Source: Mucilaginibacter rubeus (GTDB taxonomy: Bacteria; Bacteroidota; Bacteroidia; Sphingobacteriales; Sphingobacteriaceae). From it: DNA of 64,000 nt. Under the pieces are notes generated by a model, which worked only from the letters and a program-made list of their open reading frames with translations, did not search any database and was not told where the DNA came from. Position numbers and translations under genes: made by a program. The stretch spans positions 3,658,001 to 3,722,000 of the forward strand of contig NZ_CP043450.1 of assembly GCF_003286415.2 (NCBI RefSeq), written 5' to 3'. Below, one piece after another: positions 34,743 through 45,900 of this stretch (positions are counted from its first letter, which is position 1; each line of letters opens with the position of its first letter).

Positions 34743-34925
34743 TTATTCAACCGGCTGAGGGTATTCCGGGCTCTTTTTAAAATGCTCCAGGTAACCGTTG
34801 GGATTAACAGCAAACCCGCTCATTTCAGTTTTTGGAGATACTTTTTTCTTTTTCGGGCCGGAGATTGAAACAATGATAACTGCTAATAAAGCGGTTATTT
34901 TAAGTATGATATAAAACGTTGCCAT
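34743..34925 (-). CDS. small single-helix membrane protein
   Basis: About 60 residues from ATG 34925 (MATFYIILKITALLAVIIVSI), a single transmembrane helix followed by a basic patch (PKKKKVSPK) and a short polar tail (FKKSPEYPQPVE). The reading from 34994 would add 23 residues without sense. No family is recognised. Followed by a terminator. Confidence 0.65.
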   Translation of the reverse strand: MATFYIILKITALLAVIIVSISGPKKKKVSPKTEMSGFAVNPNGYLEHFKKSPEYPQPVE

Positions 34926-35112
34926 AGCTTTTAGCTTAATGATAAAAACCGGCAATAAACCAAACCTATGCCAAAGGGCTATAAAAGTGCTCAAAATGCG
35001 CTCAGCATATTAAAAACGCGTATCCCCGCAACTACTATCCTATCATTTTGGGAGATATAAATTATCAAAATGATAAAGCACTGAAAATGAATACACTTTT
35101 ATTGATCGACAT

Positions 35113-37062
35113 CTACTCCCATTTCTTAATACCCAGCTTTTGCATTTTTGAATGCAGTGTTGATGGCGGCAAACCTAATTTAGCCGCAGCCCCATCCTTA
35201 CCACTTATTTTACCATTGCAGCGCCTCAATACATCTAAAATATGGTCGCGGGCATGTTCGTCTATCGTTTTCAGCCTGTCGGTTGCTACTTCGGCGTAGG
35301 CAGGGCTTTCCTTTTTCCCCTGAAGTTTGGGCAGGTAGGCATCTTTTATCAGCGGACCATCAGTCAGCAATATGCTGCGCTCAATAAAATGTTCAAGCTC
35401 CCGCACATTCCCCGGCCAATGGTAGTCAAGCAACTGGTTCATCACATTAGGAGATATGCCTGTTATTGCCTTACCGCTTTTTTGCGCATATCGCTCCAAA
35501 AAATGACTGGCCAATACAGGAATATCATCTTTGCGTTCTCTTAATGGAGGAATTATGATCGGGAATACAAACAACCTATAATACAAATCGAGCCGGAAAC
35601 GACCTTCCTCAACCTCCTTTTCCAGGTTACGGTTAGTAGCAGCCACTATACGCACGTTAATCTTAACAGGGCCTTTACCACCGATGCGTTCAATCTCTTG
35701 TTCCTGCAAAACACGCAGTAGCTTAACCTGCAGTTCGGCCGGCATTTCACCTATTTCATCCAGGAAAATGGTTCCGCCATCGGCCAGTTCAAACTTGCCG
35801 GTACGCTTTTCAACTGCTCCTGTAAAAGCCCCCTTTTCATGCCCAAACAATTCCGATTCAATCAATGTAGCCGGCATAGAGGCACAATTTACCACTACCA
35901 AAGGCTTGTTTTTACGGGGAGACAGATAATGGATACTTTTTGCAATCCGTTCTTTACCAGTGCCGCTTTCGCCCAAAACCAATACCGATGTATCAAGCGG
36001 GGCAACTATGGCAATATGGTCAAGCACGGTAAGCATCTGGTGGCTTTTACCTATAATATCCTTAAAGCCGACTGCTTTATTTTTTTCGCTTAAGCTATTA
36101 TCGGCCGGCTTATCAACCTTGTTTATTGATGGCTCAAGTGCATCAAACGGAATGATCTCTTCTATCGCCATTAACAACGACCGGTGCAGGCGATCCAGCA
36201 AAATCAAATGGTCATTATTATAACAATCTGTTTTGCGGCTGTAAAACGAAAAATGAATCACATTACCGCTTGAAGTAAGTAAAGGCAACCCTAAAAACGA
36301 TTGCATATTAAAAACCTGGGCAATAACTTTTTTTAAAGGGAACTGCGGCCAGATCTTAACAAAATTAGCGGCATTGTAAAAGTCGGCCTTGGTGATCAGC
36401 GGACTATCGCCCTGCATTTGCTGCAGTTGTGCCCTGTTAATTTTTGTGATGTTTAAGAACTCGTCTGTGCCAATTACCTGGTACTCATCAAAGCCAGTGC
36501 GTAAAAATGAGAGCGCATTATCAGGAAAACCGCTACCGTTTTTCATGGTAATGGTTAAATAGTCAAAGGGCATATGCGGCTGAATGCTCATGGCTATTTT
36601 TAGCAGCTTTTGCTTCCAGTTTATTGTTTCGGCAACAATGTTTTTGAATACCTGCTCTAATGCCTGTTCCTGGCGTAATTTTGATTCAATGCTGTTTTGA
36701 TGCCTGTAAAAAGCAACATCAAGGGTTATCAGTAATTCTTTTTCGCGAAACGGTTTTACCAAAAAGCCGTAAGGCTGTGTTGCCTTTGCCCGCTCCAAAA
36801 TACTCTCCTGAAAATTGGCCGACAGGTATACAAAAGCGATATTTTTTGATGTTAGGATTTTGGCCAGGTCAATACCATTTAGGTTGCCCTTTAAAAATAT
36901 ATCAAGCAATACCATTTCGGGCTTTTGCTCTTCAATGATCTCCAGTGCTTCAGGTACAGAATCGGCAATGCCACAAACTTTATAACCGGCGCGGGTTAAT
37001 ATTAATTTCAGGTCGTATGCTACAAGCGATTCGTCCTCGACTATTAATATTTTCTTATTCAT
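35113..37062 (-). CDS. sigma-54-dependent response regulator with central GAF-like region
   Basis: A 649-residue regulator: receiver domain (about 1-125, D54 in LLDIFLKG), a GAF-like sensor region (about 140-300), AAA+ domain (Walker A GESGTGK, GAFTGA, FLDEIGEM), and C-terminal helix-turn-helix (KDGAAAKLGLPPSTLHSKM). It starts four bases after the kinase gene stop. It should activate sigma-54 promoters in response to the adjacent TPR kinase, possibly the eCIS genes or surface genes. Confidence 0.95.
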   Translation of the reverse strand: MNKKILIVEDESLVAYDLKLILTRAGYKVCGIADSVPEALEIIEEQKPEMVLLDIFLKGNLNGIDLAKILTSKNIAFVYLSANFQESILERAKATQPYGFLVKPFREKELLITLDVAFYRHQNSIESKLRQEQALEQVFKNIVAETINWKQKLLKIAMSIQPHMPFDYLTITMKNGSGFPDNALSFLRTGFDEYQVIGTDEFLNITKINRAQLQQMQGDSPLITKADFYNAANFVKIWPQFPLKKVIAQVFNMQSFLGLPLLTSSGNVIHFSFYSRKTDCYNNDHLILLDRLHRSLLMAIEEIIPFDALEPSINKVDKPADNSLSEKNKAVGFKDIIGKSHQMLTVLDHIAIVAPLDTSVLVLGESGTGKERIAKSIHYLSPRKNKPLVVVNCASMPATLIESELFGHEKGAFTGAVEKRTGKFELADGGTIFLDEIGEMPAELQVKLLRVLQEQEIERIGGKGPVKINVRIVAATNRNLEKEVEEGRFRLDLYYRLFVFPIIIPPLRERKDDIPVLASHFLERYAQKSGKAITGISPNVMNQLLDYHWPGNVRELEHFIERSILLTDGPLIKDAYLPKLQGKKESPAYAEVATDRLKTIDEHARDHILDVLRRCNGKISGKDGAAAKLGLPPSTLHSKMQKLGIKKWE

Positions 37063-37066
37063 ATTA

Positions 37067-39379
37067 TTAATTAGCTACAAAAGTTTTTCGTTCAATATTG
37101 CTCAACTGCTTCTCTGCCCTAAACTCAACGGTAATCAGGGCGCCATCACAATTTTCCATCTTAAAATAACCGCCCAACTGCTTACTTAACGCCTTCATCA
37201 TTTCCATCCCCAACGAGCTGGCTTTCTGTATATCAAAATCAGCCGGCAAGCCTATTCCGTTATCAGCTATGGTGAGTACAATGGTCTCTTCTGCAAGCTG
37301 TAAGGCAATCCTGATTTCACCACGCTGTGAAGGGAAGGCGTATTTGATAGCGTTTGTTATGGCTTCATTTAGTATCAGGCCCACAGGTACCGCCTGCGCC
37401 ACATCAAGTTTTACAGGTTGAACCATTTGATCAAAACGAATTCCTTTATCGCCCGGGTTATAACAGTCGGCCAGGTAGCTGATCAACTCATTAATATAAA
37501 CCGACATATCGATGTATGACACATCCGAGTTGCTGTAAAGCTTTTGATGGATCAGCGCTATGGCCTGCACCCGGTTCTGGCTTTCGCGAATAGCAGCAAG
37601 CGCAGCGTTATTTTTTAAAAATGCCGATTGGGTGTTCAGCAGGCTCATTACAATTTGCAGGTTGTTTTTTACCCGGTGATGCACTTCCTTCAGCAGCCAG
37701 TCTTTTTCATCTAACAGGTTATCTTTTTCACCGAGCAGCTTTTGCAGCGATAAGTTCTGATTGTTGATCTCGGTTTGCTTTAATTGTAGTTGCAGGTTGC
37801 TCCTCTGTTTATGCCTGTATCCGCTAAATGCCAGGCCGGCAATAATAATAAGCATGGCCACACCACCGAAGGTAATGTTACGCTGCGTGTTTACCTTTTG
37901 AAGTTCATCGCGCTGGCTCTTGTTCTTAATTTCGAGGTATTTAATTGATTGCTTGTTCTCCTTGGTTTTATTGGTGATCTCAAGCTCTTCTATCTGTTTA
38001 TTTTTAATGGCATTAAACAGCGAGTCGTCAAGGCGTTTGTGGATCTCGAAATGCTTTATGGCTGATACATAATTACCAGAAGCCGAATCTACCCGGAACT
38101 GCATACGATGGATCTTGGTAAGGGTGATGGGCCTTATTTTATTTGACGGCAATGAGAGAATCTGCTTGGTATAGACACCCGCTTTTTTAAACTGTTGGGT
38201 AAGCAGGTAAAAGCCGGCCATGGTTTCGTTATAATGAACAAAATCGGTCACCATTTGCTCGTTGGTGGTATAAAAGTCTTTACTAAAATTAGTGATCTTA
38301 TATACCTCCATCATTTTCAGATAATACAGTTCTGCCTTGGGGTAATCCTTCAGGGCAACATAGATATTGCCAAATGCCTCGTACATATCTACCTTTTGTG
38401 CCAGTATTTTTGGCGGCACATCAATTACAGCCTGTTTTAAATACGCCAAGGCTTCCTTAGGCCTGTTAGCCGTAATAAAGTCGTATCTAATCAGACTCAG
38501 ATAGCCGTAAAAATCCTCGTACTGCTTTCTTTTCTTTAGGATGTCGGCCGATTTAATAATGTAAATAAGGCTTTGATCATACTTGTTAAGATCGGCGTAT
38601 ACCAGCGCAAGCTTGGCATAATAAAAATCGGCCAAGGCAGTGTCGGCTGTGGCATTCATGCTTTTTATTACCTCATGCCGGTACAACAGTTCGTTGTGCA
38701 AATCAACCTTTTGCTTGCTTAACTCGGCAAGGGAGTGATAGGTATAATGAAGCTTCTTGTATCCTATCGCTTTGTATTGGGCCAATACTTTAAGCAATTC
38801 CGTTTCGGCCAGATCAAGCTTTTTCTGATTAAGATGAATATCCGCTATGTTTTTGCTCATATCGGCCTCATCCTGTTTGTGGCCGGTTTCCTGAAATAAA
38901 GTCCGTGCCTGTTCATAACTGTTAATTTTATCCGGGACGGCAAGCGCATTATCTATAGACAGGTCATCACCTAAACGGGCCCAGGTTTTGCCCTCATTAT
39001 ATTTATCGTCCACTTTACGATAATAGTTAACAACCTCCATAAAAATGGATTTGCCTTGTTTCAGGTCACCTTGCTTTAAATATGCCGCCCCTTTAAGCAT
39101 CATGGCTTCATTAAGCCACTTTGCCGAATGAATGGCAACACTCATTTGTATGGCTTTATTAAAAGCAGTGATCCCGCTATCCAATACTTCTTTGTGCTCG
39201 CCAATTTTATTGAGATAATAGCTGCCCAATTGTATTTGCAGCTTAATGGTATTGGTGTCGGATTTATTTTTTTGATTATCGAGGTTTAGCTTAATGGTAG
39301 CAATGTCCATCTTTTTTTGTCCCAAAGCTGTTGAGCCAAAAAACATGACAATAAAACATATTGCTACATATTTAAACAT
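37067..39379 (-). CDS. TPR sensor histidine kinase (HisKA_2 type)
   Basis: A 770-residue kinase: signal peptide (about 1-20), periplasmic TPR region (about 40-430), a transmembrane helix (about 502-522), coiled-coil linker, HisKA_2-type dimerisation domain (EVHHRVKNNLQIVMSLLNTQ, conserved His) and HATPase (LNEAITNAIKYAFP, DNGIGLPADF, GLGM-like SLGMEMM). The periplasmic TPRs probably read a protein or peptide partner. It forms a two-component pair with the next gene. It lies 287 bases downstream of the eCIS ATPase gene, in the same orientation. Confidence 0.95.
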   Translation of the reverse strand: MFKYVAICFIVMFFGSTALGQKKMDIATIKLNLDNQKNKSDTNTIKLQIQLGSYYLNKIGEHKEVLDSGITAFNKAIQMSVAIHSAKWLNEAMMLKGAAYLKQGDLKQGKSIFMEVVNYYRKVDDKYNEGKTWARLGDDLSIDNALAVPDKINSYEQARTLFQETGHKQDEADMSKNIADIHLNQKKLDLAETELLKVLAQYKAIGYKKLHYTYHSLAELSKQKVDLHNELLYRHEVIKSMNATADTALADFYYAKLALVYADLNKYDQSLIYIIKSADILKKRKQYEDFYGYLSLIRYDFITANRPKEALAYLKQAVIDVPPKILAQKVDMYEAFGNIYVALKDYPKAELYYLKMMEVYKITNFSKDFYTTNEQMVTDFVHYNETMAGFYLLTQQFKKAGVYTKQILSLPSNKIRPITLTKIHRMQFRVDSASGNYVSAIKHFEIHKRLDDSLFNAIKNKQIEELEITNKTKENKQSIKYLEIKNKSQRDELQKVNTQRNITFGGVAMLIIIAGLAFSGYRHKQRSNLQLQLKQTEINNQNLSLQKLLGEKDNLLDEKDWLLKEVHHRVKNNLQIVMSLLNTQSAFLKNNAALAAIRESQNRVQAIALIHQKLYSNSDVSYIDMSVYINELISYLADCYNPGDKGIRFDQMVQPVKLDVAQAVPVGLILNEAITNAIKYAFPSQRGEIRIALQLAEETIVLTIADNGIGLPADFDIQKASSLGMEMMKALSKQLGGYFKMENCDGALITVEFRAEKQLSNIERKTFVAN

Positions 39380-39665
39380 ACACCACGTATTTTATTGTAC
39401 TATAGACAATTAAAAGTTATACCATAACAAAATCACCTCCTGTGAAAGCCACGGAATTACAATAGGCGATGATTTGCTAATTTATTCAATATAATGCAAA
39501 CCGCACCATTAAGTTGAAAGCTAAATTTTCGTTAATACAGGAATATCAATGGTACCCAAGCAATGATAAAAATCACAAATGTATCCAATACCATCAATGT
39601 ACATTTTATGGATTCGGTTGTACAGACTATGGATTATAATGGTGTCTTTTGTGCCGAACCGGATT

Positions 39666-40994
39666 TTACCAAACCCGGTTCTCCTTGGTGTACTCGCGCT
39701 CTATGCCTTCCAGTATCAGCTCTGATGAAATGCGACTTTCCTTTCGGGCCAGCATTTGCAAACAGGCAAATTGTACCACATTTAAAATACCCGAGCCACT
39801 GAGCTCATACTTACGGGAGATTTGTTCAAGGTTGATATGCCCGTTAAGGTTTGCTTTTGGCGGGAATGATTTTTGCCAGATAACGAACCGTTCATCGGCA
39901 TTAGGCAATGGGAAATTAATAACTGATTGAAACCTGCGCATAAAGGCCTCATCAATGTTATTTTTAAAATTGGTTGCCAATATTACCAGGCCGTTATGTT
40001 GCTCTACACGTTGCAGCAGGTAAGATGCTTCCTGATTGGCGTATTTATCGTGAGCATCTTTAACATTGGTACGCTTACCAAAAAGAGCATCGGCTTCATC
40101 AAAAAACAGGATCCAGTTTTTGTTATCCGCCTTCTCAAATAATTTGGAGAGATTTTTCTCGGTTTCACCTATAAACTTAGATACGATCATGGACAGGTCA
40201 ATCCGGAAGACCGGTTTACCGGTGTATTTACCAAGCAACGAAGCTGTAAGCGTTTTTCCTGTTCCCGGCGGGCCATGGAACAAAGCGCGATAACCAGGCT
40301 TTAGTTTCCGCTCCATCCCCCAGTCGGTCATTAATACCTGCTGATAGTTCACCCAGTTTTCCAGTTCGGCAATTTGTTTACGGGTGGTATCGTTCAGTAC
40401 CAGATCATCCCAATTGTAAGTAGTTTCCAAATGCTGAGCCGGAAAATTCATGCTCAGTTTCGGAATAGATTCGGTACCGCTGATCAAAAGTTCGATATAT
40501 TCGGGCTGTAATATCAACCGGCCCGATAAAGCAGGCTCACCATCCGGTACATCTTCCAAATGCAAAATATGATGTTTGCTAAGTTTACCCTGATGATGAA
40601 ACAGTTGGGCGACTTCCAAACGCTTGTCTACATCATTGCCTGACAAAACAAAAACTGCCGTTTGACCGGTTGGTAAAAAGCTACGCCCGTTTCGGCTCCT
40701 GACTCCCCCTATCTGCTGAAAATCACCTGATTCGCGTATATAAGGTTGGATGATCTCATCAAAAAACTCAACCTGCACATGCGGAGCTAAGGCCATCATC
40801 AGTATAATAACCTCATCGCTGTTCAGGTCATGATCATCAATCAATTTTTCAAGCACACTACCGTTACGCTCAAGCTGGGGAAGCAGCGGTGGTAAATAGG
40901 TTGTATCATTCCCAAATACAGTTTGCAACCGGGCTTCAATACACCCGGCCGTGTACAGCATCAGCGCTTTTAATTGTGTAGTATTAGTATTCAT
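39666..40994 (-). CDS. eCIS AAA+ ATPase (Afp15/Pvc15-like)
   Basis: A 442-residue AAA+ ATPase: Walker A GPPGTGKT near residue 240, Walker B ILFFDEADALFG, sensor ATNFKNNIDEAFMRRF with the arginine finger region. The N-terminal half (about 1-185) is a non-AAA domain common to the ATPases encoded with Afp/PVC-type systems. These are thought to load or unfold cargo or to help tail assembly. It sits at the end of the cluster, three bases after the KE-rich DUF4157 gene. Confident by domain and context, not by search. Confidence 0.93.
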   Translation of the reverse strand: MNTNTTQLKALMLYTAGCIEARLQTVFGNDTTYLPPLLPQLERNGSVLEKLIDDHDLNSDEVIILMMALAPHVQVEFFDEIIQPYIRESGDFQQIGGVRSRNGRSFLPTGQTAVFVLSGNDVDKRLEVAQLFHHQGKLSKHHILHLEDVPDGEPALSGRLILQPEYIELLISGTESIPKLSMNFPAQHLETTYNWDDLVLNDTTRKQIAELENWVNYQQVLMTDWGMERKLKPGYRALFHGPPGTGKTLTASLLGKYTGKPVFRIDLSMIVSKFIGETEKNLSKLFEKADNKNWILFFDEADALFGKRTNVKDAHDKYANQEASYLLQRVEQHNGLVILATNFKNNIDEAFMRRFQSVINFPLPNADERFVIWQKSFPPKANLNGHINLEQISRKYELSGSGILNVVQFACLQMLARKESRISSELILEGIEREYTKENRVW

Positions 40995-40997
40995 GAT

Positions 40998-41915
40998 TTA
41001 TTTACGCGGACCGTTTTGCTGAATAACATGAGTTAATTCGTGCGCCAGCAAGTTCATCCCCGCGGTACTTTCAGGATCAAACTTGCCTGCGTTAAAGTAA
41101 ACATCGTTGCCATGGGTAAATGCCTGTGCTTTTGAGAGGTTACAAAGTTCAACAGCCTGCTGGCCGGTGTGGATCTTTACCTGCTCAAAATTGGCATTCA
41201 TCTGGTGCTCTAACTGTGTACGTACCTTTGCCGGCAGGGGACTGCCACCACCTTTGCTTGCATCCAGCAACCTGTCAAATTTGGCCTCGTTGCTTTCGGG
41301 TTTACCTTCTGTTTTTTCTACGCCACCCCCTTTTTCCTCTTTCTTTTGCGCCGCAGCCTTATCATCCTTCTCTTCACCTTTTTCCTTTTTCTGCGGCTTA
41401 CCTTCGTCTTTTTTATCTTCTTCACCTTTTTTTTGCGGCTTCTCGTCCTTCTTTTCTTCTTCTTTTTTCTGAACCCCTTCCTTATCCTTCTTATCCTCTT
41501 CTTTTTTCTGAGGCTCTTTATCTTTTTTCTCCTCCTCTTTCTTTTGCGTCGGTTTTTCTTCTTCTTTTTTCTCGTCTTTCTTCTGTGGCTTGCCTTCCTC
41601 CTTCTCATCCTTTTTTTCTTTCTTTTGGCCAGCCTTAGCATCCTTTTCCTCATCAGCGCCTTTTTTCTGAACGCTCATTTGCCCCATCCGTTGTGATGAA
41701 TTAGCGGTTGCCTGCTGTGCCATGGTTACCTTGTGCGCTAACGCGTCGGCTTCCTGCTCAAGGGCCGAGTCCTGGTTTCCATCAATCTTTCTTGCCTGAA
41801 AAAAAGCATCACTATCCTGTTTGCTTTTTTCGCGGCTGCCATTAAAGAAAGGCTTTTCGGCTTTATCCGCCTGTTTCTGACTAAGCGGCTGGCGTGTATT
41901 TTGGATGTATTTCAT
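40998..41915 (-). CDS. DUF4157 (eCIS core domain) protein with Lys/Glu-rich linker
   Basis: A 305-residue protein with a long low-complexity KE/KD/QKK-rich linker (about residues 83-200) between a short N-terminus and a C-terminal DUF4157 domain. The domain includes AQAFTHGNDVYFNAGKFDP and LLAHELTHVIQQN (HExxH at 292-296). DUF4157 marks cargo or assembly proteins in eCIS clusters; the HExxH may or may not be active. The linker is probably extended and could thread into the tube. Adjacent to the ATPase and TPR genes, fitting cargo handling. Confidence 0.93.
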   Translation of the reverse strand: MKYIQNTRQPLSQKQADKAEKPFFNGSREKSKQDSDAFFQARKIDGNQDSALEQEADALAHKVTMAQQATANSSQRMGQMSVQKKGADEEKDAKAGQKKEKKDEKEEGKPQKKDEKKEEEKPTQKKEEEKKDKEPQKKEEDKKDKEGVQKKEEEKKDEKPQKKGEEDKKDEGKPQKKEKGEEKDDKAAAQKKEEKGGGVEKTEGKPESNEAKFDRLLDASKGGGSPLPAKVRTQLEHQMNANFEQVKIHTGQQAVELCNLSKAQAFTHGNDVYFNAGKFDPESTAGMNLLAHELTHVIQQNGPRK

Positions 41916-41922
41916 AGGTGGT

Positions 41923-42906
41923 TTAGTTTAAATTCATTAACAGATCCAGTTGCTTTTTGGCATGGGCAGCCCATTCGCCGGGATCATTCAGCAAATCTTC
42001 AAAAACCTGTTTCGCCTTGTCCCTTTCATTTAAATTGGCCAATGCTATACCCAGGTATAGCTTCCCTTTCTTATTTTCCGGATATTGTTCAAGCAAGAGG
42101 TTTAAATGTGCCAATGCCTCGTCAAAACGGTTAAGTCCCAGACAAAGCACCCCTAAATTCAACCTGATCTCCTCATGTTCGGGATGATATTCCAAAATGC
42201 GCCCGTACTCGGCAGCACCTTCACTTAACTGGCCACTTTGCAGGTAAGCAACAGCCAGGTGATTGCGTACAGCTATATCTGTAGGGAACAGCATTAAATA
42301 CCTGATGAGGTAACCCGTGGCCATCGAATAGTTTTTGAGCATGAGCTGGGCCAAACCCGCGGTTTGCAATGCCCGGCTATTTTGCGGATTTTCCGACAAA
42401 ACATAATCGGCCATTTCAAAAGCTTCATCATACCTACCGGTTGATAAATAAACCTGTGCAAGCCCCATCAGTAAGCTTAAACTTGTAGGGTTAAGCTCAA
42501 CCGCTTTCAGCCAGCAGGTTTCAGCACTTTCCATATCTGCCGATAACATATATAGTTTAGCCAGCCCTTCCCAGGCCTCAAACTGGTCGGCTTTAAGGCT
42601 GATGGTTTGCCTGAAAGCTTGTAAAGCCTTATCATACTGGCCCAGCAAAACCTCGGTATTGGCCAGGTTTAGCCATGCCGAAGTATTTTGATTATCAATC
42701 TCCAGGGCACGCTCAAAAAGAGGCCGCGCTTCTGAGAATTTATTTTGCTGATAAAACAACATCCCGCGGTTATTGAGCAGGGTAACGTTTGGCTCGTTTA
42801 AATCTGCAGCTTTTGCATAATAAGCCTCGGCAGCTTCAAAATTGCCGCTTAATTGCTGCATAGCACCAAGATTTATCAATTCGGTTAGTTGACTTTGGTT
42901 GCTCAT
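41923..42906 (-). CDS. TPR protein of the eCIS cluster
   Basis: A 327-residue soluble protein built of about eight TPR units (NNRGMLFYQQNKFSEARPLFERALEID, WLNLANTEVLLGQYDKALQAF, and so on). No other domain. It overlaps the upstream DUF4157 gene by four bases (ATGA), so it is translationally coupled, and may be a chaperone or adaptor for the DUF4157 cargo. Not a standard Afp component. Confidence 0.92.
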   Translation of the reverse strand: MSNQSQLTELINLGAMQQLSGNFEAAEAYYAKAADLNEPNVTLLNNRGMLFYQQNKFSEARPLFERALEIDNQNTSAWLNLANTEVLLGQYDKALQAFRQTISLKADQFEAWEGLAKLYMLSADMESAETCWLKAVELNPTSLSLLMGLAQVYLSTGRYDEAFEMADYVLSENPQNSRALQTAGLAQLMLKNYSMATGYLIRYLMLFPTDIAVRNHLAVAYLQSGQLSEGAAEYGRILEYHPEHEEIRLNLGVLCLGLNRFDEALAHLNLLLEQYPENKKGKLYLGIALANLNERDKAKQVFEDLLNDPGEWAAHAKKQLDLLMNLN

Positions 42907-45900
42907 AACATTTCTTCTTTAACTTTATCTGCTATACCACCTGCTATATCAGAAATGCTGATTTCAGGATAGGTAACTTTAATATCATCAGTTTTCACAT
43001 CAAATGGTTCGCCGTCTTTATAGTGGATTGGCAGCGAGACTTTCACCTGCAAATCCGGGCCGTAGCTAAATGATGCCAGGTTTTTAGTCCACTCTTTGGA
43101 GATGTCGGTAACCCACAGATCAAGCTCGGCTTTAATGAAGGCATTTACATCAAACGTAAACTTAGGGTGCACCTCGATCTCGCCAAGAGCATTAAACTCA
43201 AAACCTGTTGTCGGCGACCATGCCAGGTCTGCCGCGGCACTTGCCTCTCCCTCCAATCCCAAACCACCAACTATCTGGATACCACCGGTAACACTGGCCG
43301 GACCGATACTCAAACCAATACCAAGCGCGGCTTTTAGTTTAAGGCCTGCATGTGCCGGGATCACAAATTTTGCCCCACCGCTGATCCGGGTATTTTCGGG
43401 GTGCGAAGGATTAAATTCTATCTGCCCGAAAACATCCTTCAACTGGCCGGGGCCAACAGCCGCGTCAAAATCAAGTCCGCCATCAATAGTGGCCACGATA
43501 CCTATGCTCTTAGGCCCAAGCGGGATGGCGAAAATTGGGATCTGGATAGTTGGAACCTTGAACAGCTCCTTGTTGATACTCTTTTTAGGGAACACATCAA
43601 CTGCCGAAGGCAGGTCTAAGCGGCCAACAACTTCAATTTCGCCGGCCGGGGTTACCCTTACGCTTGCCGAAGCCTGCAGCCAGTCGGTAACTTTAAGTGT
43701 TAATTTACCCGAGCCATAGGCGGTAAACTTATCACCTGCCGGGCCCGATGGCGTGCCATCTGCTGCGATAGCACGATTGGTTGCACCAACAGTAACCTCG
43801 CCCGATACTCTATCAGCTGCGTATGATGCCTTACCCTCGATGGTCAGCGCCCCATCGTCATAAGATATCGACAGTTCGGTATTGATCTTCGGTATTTTGG
43901 GAATAGCTTTACCGTTGGCTTTTACATGGTAAATTTCATCAGGGCCGCGGGTAACTTCAACATTACCACTACCACTCTGAATACCCGGCATATTTTCGTC
44001 GAGTACAAAGCTGCCTCCTATAACTAAGGTTTCGTTACCGTAGGTAACGTGAATTTCGGCGCTTTTTACACCCTTAATATCCGGCTCGGCGGTACCAGAG
44101 GCGTTAAATATGCCTTTTGCGTAATCAATTTTTATATGTGCCGATTTAAGGCCTTTTATTTTGCCTGCAGGAATGCCTATATCTCCCGATGCGCTAAATT
44201 CGCCATTACGGTATGCAGCCTTTATTTGTGCGGGATTAAAGGTTTTCGAGTCAAAATCAAACGAGCCTTCAAGCGCGAATTCACCTGAAGTATTGGCCAT
44301 AGCACCAACCTTACCTTTACCAAGTTTCTTTATTTCAAAATTAGCTTCGCCCTTTACGCCGATGCCTGACGTGGCAGCATAAACTTCGAGCGACGTATTG
44401 GTAATTTTAAAAGGCGGCGGAACTTTGATCTCGCCTGAATTAAATACCTTACTTATTTTAATGCCGTCTTCATTAAAAATAATATCAATTGCCGAGCCGC
44501 CTATAAAAGGGACGTCGGTATTAATCTTACCGAACCCTATCAAGCCGTTCTCACCGATATCCAGTTCTGTTATCGCTATAGGGCTTAACCCTTTAGCCTT
44601 TAAATCAGCACTTAACGCCTGTTTAACCGCAACTCCGTTTAATCTACCACCGTATATACCAGGCACAGGTTCAATAGGTTGTGTTGTTGATATCCCGGAA
44701 ACAAACGCATTGTTCATGAAAACCTCAATAGTTGCCGATCCTTTTGAACCCGCACTATTGATTGTATTATCGTCTTTATCTTCGTAGGATATTTTCTGTA
44801 TTTTCAGGTTAGCACCGTTTCGTTTAATTTGCCCAACCTGTACGTTAACATCTTTCTCAGTTGTTTTACCCGCGTCAGGTGCCCATTTAATATATTTTGT
44901 TACGCCATAGCGTTCGCTTGTTATCAGTGAAAGGTTAGTATTATCAACAAGTTTTTTTCTCGCTTTATCGTTCTTCGAAAGAAATGCAAGCTTTTTAAGA
45001 TGGTCACCGGCTTCAATCTGACTTAGCTCCCATTTTTTTCCATCGCCACTCATACTCAAGCCACCGTCCAGTTTGCCCACCGTAATGGTGTATTTATCAA
45101 TAATTTCGGTGGCGCTTGGCTTAATTTGCCCATCCGGCATGGTAGTTATAGCGTTTAATGCAGCGTCAACCCTTGTTGTTATTTCGCTATGAATATTTGA
45201 ACCCGATGATCTGTTTGATCCTGCCTCAAGCATCCAAAGATTTGAAATACCATCTTTGCCGCCTAATTGCAACTCCACCTTATGGTCAACATCATAGCCG
45301 TTATTTATATCCTGTCCGTTCTCATCCCAAAATGGGCGCGCAAAAGAAGCTTTAAGTTGAGTGACCGGACCGGTGAATAAATGCTTAAGATTGGTTAGTT
45401 TTTTTTCAGACTCAAGCGTCATAAAAAAAGTTGGTTCGTTTACTTCTCCGGGAATCTCAGCAGCTTTCTTAGCGTTAAAAATATTATCAAAACCGGCTCC
45501 CTTAGTAGCAGCGTCGTTCCAGTCGGCAATGTGTTTTCCTGACCTTTCTGTTTTTTTAAATGAATAGTTGGTAGTTGATCCTGGCATAAGGCCAAGTTTC
45601 AAAGTTGGTATTTTTATTTGCGGCACAAAAAGTGATTCTTTTGATGCCGTAGTATCAATTGGATTTTCAGCAGTCGCAACCTGACCAATATTACCTGAAA
45701 TATCGCCTTTGGTTGCTTGGCGCTGTATCTTCTTTTTAACCCCATTTCCACCCTGTTGTACCGTATGCGTTACCTCATGCGCCAATAAATGCTGTCCGGA
45801 TTGACTTTGCGGATCATACTTACCGGCACCGAAATAAATATCGTTACCATGGGTAAAAGCCTGCGCCTGTAAATCGTTACTTAATCCGGCCGCTTCGCTG

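Noticed and set aside
41107-41696. Long open frames on both strands opposite the KE-rich DUF4157 gene.
   Set aside because: They arise from the repetitive codons of the low-complexity linker; no start or ribosome site and unnatural composition.
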